Source: Anthostomella pinea (lineage: Eukaryota > Ascomycota > Sordariomycetes > Xylariales > Xylariaceae). From it: 64,000 nucleotides of DNA. The notes beneath the pieces were generated by a model. The model was not told where the DNA came from. It searched no databases and was given only the letters and a program-made list of their open reading frames with translations. The position numbers and the translations under genes are program-made. The stretch covers positions 8,556,001 to 8,620,000 of the forward strand of contig CAUWAG010000003.1 of the NCBI GenBank assembly GCA_963556695.1, written 5' to 3'. Below, in pieces: positions 58,756-64,000 of this stretch. Each line of letters opens with the position of its first letter. Positions within the stretch are counted from its first letter, which is position 1.

Positions 58756-61700
58756 ACGTCCCCAACGCAGGTAAAGGTGCAGGTGGTAATCATGAACTCA
58801 ACCAGTCTCGGTTAACCGTCCCCCTGGGTATGTTGTCTCACAACATGCCAGCATACATCTACTGGGTTCAACCCCCAGAATGATTTCAAGGTGGACACGG
58901 CGCGCTTTTAGCAGGTCTCCTCAGTCTCATATATTCAAATACAATGTAGTTCCTGTGCTTCGAGGCTTCCAGTAACCTACCCCATACCTAAAGTACATCA
59001 TGCAGCATGGCAACGTGGACTTAACCCTAACCCTGACTCTAACCTCAATCAGGCACCGCAGCAATCAGTGGTTCTATGGCGGAAAATAGAGACCGGTATT
59101 AGATATCAGTTTAATTTGAATTGGACGTCTTCTTATCAAGGTTCGCTGATCCGGCTGTCGCAAGCTGATGATGACTCTGGAGGCGCTTCGGCTGGTGAGA
59201 GGTAGCAGTCGACTTCAACATGTGCCTAGCATAGAGGGCTACCAGCTCGACCTGTAGAGTAAGTGCATTTCCAAGGGATCTTCGCAAAGAGGAACGGGTT
59301 CTACACTTTTCGTAGGTTATCGTGACGGCGGTGAGGATACTTTCCTGTGGAGTCTCAGTCATAGCAGTTACTATCAAATGAATTCCTAAACTTGCTATCA
59401 AGCGAGCTTTCGAAAATTTAAGCGTAGCGTGCTCCCATATATCTATCTCAATACCTTCTTCCCGGTCCTAGAGTCTAGTTCGTGATAGTAAGTTTCAGCA
59501 CTGTCTTCGCTGTCTTTCTCTGGTTGTATATATCTGCATACGGAGCTTATTATTACTATAAACGCGGCTTTGGTGCCTCCTCCACTCCTAAAGGCTCTTG
59601 GTCAACTAATTTGTGGCTAGGGGTTTCTGGATCAATGTATTTACAACCGAGGTTTTCACCCCATACCTCACGCAGAAACGACAGTGCATCAGATATGCAC
59701 TCATGATGATCAACATCGCCCGATGTACGATCCATACTCTCTGAGTTGCGTCAGGCTTTAGAAACCACTATTCTTGTAGCTGTCACATCTCGAAGCCATG
59801 TCTGCGATCGGTCTTCCAGGTCCGCAAAGCTCCTCATCGGCCTCGTCGGTGGTTTTGCGTTTCTGCGTTCGACCACCGACGACGGAAAATGCTGAGCTGC
59901 GTGCCGTATAGCCAGAATAGCCACGGCTCGTGTCCAACTCTTCCGAGGATTGAGTGTTGCAGTCTGTTTCTGCTGGCCTTTGTCGTCCAGTGAATCTCTA
60001 CATTATAATTCGCGTTTTATCCTTGGGTTTTCCGTTGCCATGTGTCACCGTACCGGTCTTCATAGCCATGACCACCTCAAAAGGCCTGGTAAACCACAAC
60101 TTCAAACTCATCGTCTTTCCATCGGAATTTCCCACGGGTCGCCTCATGCTGGATAATCTGGACGATGAGGCGCGCAGTCTGCTGTATCCCGGTGAAATGC
60201 GCTTTGTTGATTAAACTAGAGGCCAACATTCAAGGCAGCGAATGAAAGATAGATCCTGGAAAGGATATATGAGCATGACTTAACGCCATTTATTGGCGTT
60301 GGCGATAGGACGATAACCGGGTAGCCACAGTGATTACTCTACTCTATCACGTACTCTTCGGGCAAGTATTTCCTGTGGAGGAACCACACGTTAATTCCGG
60401 CAACTGACATGGCAGGCGCTGAAGTTTGCCGTGTCGCCTTATGCTGCTTCTTCGTTAAATATGTGAGGGCAAACATCTCCGCTCCCATCTTGGGAGGTAT
60501 CGTGCCCCTCGCCTCTTCAGAAGTCTCTGTGATTCTGTAGGTTCTTTTCGTCGCTCATGTCCAGCTCAAAGGTTGCCAGTACCATTGGAATGCAACGCCG
60601 GGAGAGCATATTTCGCGATTCTTACAATGAGTGTGGGCGCCTGAAGGAAGCGTTGTCTGTTCCCACGAGTAATGCCGGGCTAGCTGGACGAGACGTCGGA
60701 GTAACGCTCTTGAGTGTATCAATTGGCGCAGGAAGGGGCAAGCTCGGTCGTCCACCTCAGGATCTTAACATTGGATTATGTTAAGAACTGTCGTGAGCCC
60801 AAGGTACTGTCGTCGTTACGGCTGTTCTCCTCGCAGGTGGGATTACCACATATCCGATTCCCCTGCATATATGAAGGGTGTGAAGATACGGCACTGTAGG
60901 CAGCTAGCTCCGTGTGAGGTTTTGAAAGGACCGCGGGTCATCGGTGTTCTGTTTCATCAATTTCTCTATTAAAGGCTCTCCATCCTCATTCGGGTGCCTC
61001 AGTCGAATGAATAATTATGTATCACATTGCCTGCTTTGCGCACCAGAAATTGGCTATGATCCAATATACGGCAGTTGCATACTGGTCTGTGACGGTGTCT
61101 GGTCAGGTACGAAAGGAAGGGTTAACTCCTGCAGGTAGTCCTGCAGGAGTTCCAGTGTTTTCCATGACATTTCTGCCAAGGATGAGAAGGATTGGGTGCA
61201 GTGCATCTCGGCCACTCTGGGCTTGTATGAGACGACTGGTAAATGTGCTGCTGTTGCGCTTTTTCGTAGCGAGACGTGTAATGACATAGTCGGTCGAATC
61301 GTTGTACCAGGGCCTCCGTATCGGTCTAGAAGGACGCTTGAGATGACGGTCACGCCACTGAAGGATGTCGTCGTCACTCCCTGGCCATGTTGGTTGAAGT
61401 CTTTCAACCATTCGCAAAGAGCAGCTCGTGACTGTCCGCACGTGTCGTTAGCAAGTGTGCCCGATGGGGGCCCTTGCCGGGTTTCTCGGTTAGCATAGCA
61501 AAAGCATTACTATGATGAACATGATAAGTTACTATCCTACTACGTTTGAGCGTGAATTGTCCACAGAGAGGCTGATTAAGACCCAGCCTATATTCCTGGA
61601 GGTACCGTATCTTATAAGCGACTCGAGATAAGACACTGACACATAGATACGATGCCCCTCAGGGGTGCTTATGAAGTATTGTTGCTATGAAACGGCTATA

Positions 61701-61877
61701 CACTTAATTAATATCCTGACCATGGCAGATGGAGCAATATAATAATCAGGAATAGTTTTATATGACATACGACGACAACAAACACCACGTGAGTCAAAGC
61801 GCGCCTGAGTCTCCGTCTTGATTCCTGACATGGGTCTGTTTGGACACCTTGCATGACATGTTCATACCACACCCCAT
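58756..61877. other. Gene-poor stretch with remnants
   Basis: No complete gene is supported. A plus-strand frame ending at 61498 (VQCISATLGLYETTGKCAAV...PWPCWLKSFNHSQRA) looks coding but lacks an ATG and may be a relic. A short telomere-like AACCCTAACCCT lies at 59023-59034 and a perfect hairpin at 61124-61151. Confidence 0.4.
61124..61151. repeat. Perfect 12-bp hairpin
   Basis: AACTCCTGCAGG at 61124-61135, loop TAGT, then the exact reverse complement CCTGCAGGAGTT at 61140-61151. It lies in gene-poor DNA with no oligo-T tail typical of bacterial terminators; role unknown. Confidence 0.75.
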
Positions 61878-61891
61878 AACATGCAACAGTA

Positions 61892-63417
61892 GGGTAAAAG
61901 TAAAAAGTTCTCCTATTTGTACCTTACCCGGCGGCTTTATTTGCACCTTACCTTAGTCAGCCAGCTAACAGCCACCTGGTATCGGGCTGGCCTCCAAGCC
62001 TCTTACCACCAAGTCTATCACTACCAAGTCCATCACCCCAAGTCTATCACTACTAACAAGTCTAGATGCTAGCCTCCAGGGATATAATGATCTAAAATCG
62101 TATGGCGTCGACATATTAAACCCGATCGTAGTAGCTATTTACCCTGGGAAACGGCTTTATTAAACGCGACCGACAGTTATTTGATTAAGCAGGTTACCGC
62201 ATCTAGCTATGTGCCTTTTGGTAGCTTTCCCAGATGCTGACAAATCACAAGTCTTGTTGTAATCTATCAGTGGTCTGGGTGGTGCTTGATTAAAAGGTCG
62301 GATGGAAAGGATTCCATCCGAGATGTATCTAAATACCTAAATTACAGTGGTGAGGTACCTGGGGCAACAGGTGGGTTGCCAGGCATCCTTTATCCGTTGA
62401 CCTCCATCACATCTGGTGGGGTTATCGGAATACTCCATATGGTCCATGCTCTGGATCCACAGCTATATGGCCATGGTGATTTAAAATTATATAGCATTAC
62501 TACATAAAACCCGATCGTAATAGCTATCCAGCTCGGCTAAGGGTGCCATGCTAGAAACAGACACGACAAACCTTCCTACAATCTCTTGGGTCAAGAGAGA
62601 TCTCAAAAGAAAGGGCAAGAAAGAGTTCAACCAATGGTGGAAAGACCAATCAGAACCTAGGTATCAAGAAGTATACTCACATGCAGTAACTGAAAAAGAC
62701 CTTATATCTTTTAAGAGGAGTACTTTACACAGACTTCTAGCGGCCAGATCTGGACATGGCGACTTTGCCAGATACCATGAACGCTTTGGGCATACAGACT
62801 CGAATGATCACTACAGCTGTGGTGGAAAAAAAACACCACAACACATTTTCTTTTGTAAGAGGCTGGGGAAAAATCGGCTACTGCCTAGGTACTCGCCTAG
62901 GGCAGCTTGTTTACAGTACTTAGGGGAGAGGAGCACAGAATGGGCAAAATTCATGGAGAAGAGCAAGTTCTTTTCAACAATCTGCCCCCGATAGATAGCT
63001 TTTCTTGAAGGACCAGATGGATGACCCCAAGGTCATACCGCCACAACAACGGGGATGGGCCCGTGAGCGGGACTGACTGTACTTATTATCTTGAGACCTC
63101 CACAACCCTGCGATATAGAGGCTCTGGGAGGCGTGGTTTGCACTACTGAGGAGCTACCCCCCACGTTAAATACAAAACAAACAAACAAACAAACAAACAA
63201 ACAGCTCGGCTAAGTTGTCCATTTCATTTAAATACCATCGACGTATCCAGCTGGGACGGACATAATAATCTAGAACTAGGTGGCATCGCCATATAAAACC
63301 TGATCGTGGTAGCCATCTAGCCTGGCAGATAGGCTGCAGCTGGCTAACAGGTGGCTGACTAAGGTAAGGTGCAAATAAGGGATCTTAATAAGGTCCAAAT
63401 AAGAGTACTCAAAATAA
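61892..63417. mobile_element. Non-autonomous inverted-repeat element with 14-bp target duplication
   Basis: The element is flanked by AACATGCAACAGTA on both sides (61878-61891 and 63418-63431). Its ends are inverted: the left carries TATTTGTACCTTA, then TTATTTGCACCTTACCTTAG and TCAGCCAGCTAACAG, and the right end on the minus strand carries TTATTTGGACCTTA, then the same TTATTTGCACCTTACCTTAG and TCAGCCACCTG. Inside, a motif AAACC(C/T)GATCGT(A/G)(A/G)TAGC(T/C)AT occurs three times in direct orientation (about 62134, 62507 and 63297). There is no transposase frame, so it is a MITE-like or deleted element. Without the LINE nested in it, it is about 0.85 kb. The long target duplication is more than the usual hAT (8) or Mutator (9-11) length. 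Confidence 0.75.
62542..63201 (+). mobile_element. 5'-truncated LINE (non-LTR retrotransposon), 3' end with AAAC repeat tail
   Basis: A perfect 13-bp target duplication CAGCTCGGCTAAG brackets it (62529-62541 and 63202-63214). The frame 62548-62994 encodes the C-terminal end of a Tad1-type polyprotein: STLHRLLAARSGHGDFARYH followed by a zinc-binding-like HYSCGGKKTPQHIFFCKR. About 180 bp of 3' UTR follow, then a tail of ACAAACAAAC repeats (about 63172-63201). Truncated 5' end, simple-repeat tail and flanking duplication are the marks of target-primed reverse transcription. It is inserted inside the TIR element at 61892-63417 and lacks RT and endonuclease, so it is immobile by itself. Confidence 0.88.
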
Positions 63418-63643
63418 AACATGCAACAGTATTCCAGTCTTTCTGGACCCCAGGCCGAATGTAATAGTGTATCATTGTCGGTTTCCCCCCCTCCCCCCCC
63501 CAGAACAGTGTTTGATGTTGCTCTCTTAAGCCATAAAAATTGACGATACAGCCCATTTGCCCGTCAAGTTACATGAACGTACAATACCAAACACCTCATT
63601 TGTCATCAATCATGATCGCGTTGCCCGAACCCTCCTTTTAGCT

Positions 63644-64000
63644 TCACAGGAGGCCCCGCGTGGACAATATATCATCTAACTCCTGCAGCCTCACAGGTTT
63701 GGTCAAGAACAAGTCAATGCCACTTTCAAAAGCGTCCTTCTGCGCACTGGTCGAAGCGAGGCCCGAGAGGGCGAAGACTGCGCAGGCTTTCAGATTCTGG
63801 TCTCGTTCGTGAGCCCGGATCTGCTGAGTCGCTGCCATTCCGTCCAGTCGCGGCATGCTGATGTCCATCAGGATGCAGACAAACCGGTTCGGGCAGGCCT
63901 TGAAAAGGTCGACGGCCTCCTGTCCATCGACTGCAGTCGCGTATGGATGTCCAAGCTTCTTCATGTATGCACACAGTATCCTGAGGTTGATGGGATTATC
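63644..64000 (-). CDS. Hybrid histidine kinase, C-terminal receiver domain (partial)
   Basis: The frame runs off the right edge and ends at 63644. It encodes a response-regulator receiver domain: DNPINLRIL (start of the acidic pocket region), MKKLGHPYATAVDGQEAVDL, the phospho-acceptor Asp in CILMDISMP, Ser in FALSG and Lys in LFLTKPVR. The stop follows shortly after the last helix, so the receiver is the C-terminus, as in fungal hybrid histidine kinases feeding an Hpt protein. The group of kinase cannot be told without the upstream part. Confidence 0.85.
   Translation of the reverse strand, partial: DNPINLRILCAYMKKLGHPYATAVDGQEAVDLFKACPNRFVCILMDISMPRLDGMAATQQIRAHERDQNLKACAVFALSGLASTSAQKDAFESGIDLFLTKPVRLQELDDILSTRGLL

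Noticed and set aside
1..64000. Large cargo-carrying element (Starship type) or secondary-metabolite cluster
   Set aside because: No tyrosine-recombinase captain, polyketide synthase, NRPS or terpene synthase was seen; the lone acyltransferase is broken.

Overview
The window looks like nuclear DNA from a filamentous ascomycete (Pezizomycotina, most likely a Sordariomycete). Genes carry short 50-140 bp introns with GT..AG borders. The recognisable proteins are fungal (XlnR/Xyr1-type regulator, quinate-permease-like transporter, HET-domain protein, 2EXR proteins, Cdc5, Ctf18). A sharply bounded 8.8-kb AT-rich block has the TpA-rich look of repeat-induced point mutation (RIP). No rRNA, convincing tRNA or CRISPR array was seen.

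Layout. 1-5 kb: a broken Ulp1/C48-type protease gene and a possible small secreted peptide. 4.8-9 kb: intact housekeeping pair, a FHIT-like dinucleoside polyphosphate hydrolase (+) facing the clamp-loader subunit Ctf18 (-). 9.6-17.5 kb: decay belt with a BAHD-type acyltransferase carrying two frameshifts and a stop, a broken conserved hypothetical, an RRM-like gene broken by an 8-bp tandem duplication, an intact 2EXR gene and a stop-interrupted frame. 19-25 kb: a quinate-permease-like transporter, a second 2EXR gene, a 14-bp-period polypurine minisatellite. 25.6-34 kb: core genes cdc5/cef1, a hexokinase-family gene with an 18-bp microexon, a GILT-like thiol reductase family protein and the scavenger decapping enzyme DcpS, the last two overlapping tail to tail by 35 bp. 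34.6-37 kb: a frameshifted cysteine-rich secreted protein and an unrecognised two-exon gene. 38.07-46.88 kb: RIP-like AT-rich island edged by a repeat family and containing GC-normal insertions, two of which look like ~200-bp solo LTRs with 5-bp target duplications. 47.1-50.06 kb: the xylanase regulator xlnR/xyr1, ending only about 220 bp from the island. 50-56.8 kb: mostly gene-poor, with one short hidden coding frame. 56.8-58.8 kb: a HET-domain incompatibility gene with two stops. 61.9-63.4 kb: a non-autonomous TIR element with 14-bp target duplications into which a 5'-truncated LINE inserted, with its own 13-bp target duplication. 63.6 kb to the right edge: C-terminal receiver domain of a hybrid histidine kinase.

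The intact genes are unrelated housekeeping or regulatory functions and do not form a pathway cluster. The most informative signals are genome-dynamic: a belt of broken accessory genes (two by 7-8 bp tandem duplications), a bounded RIP island next to xlnR, and a nested transposon with both sets of target duplications preserved. I found no convincing novel defence or biosynthetic system. Some homopolymer frameshifts could be assembly errors.
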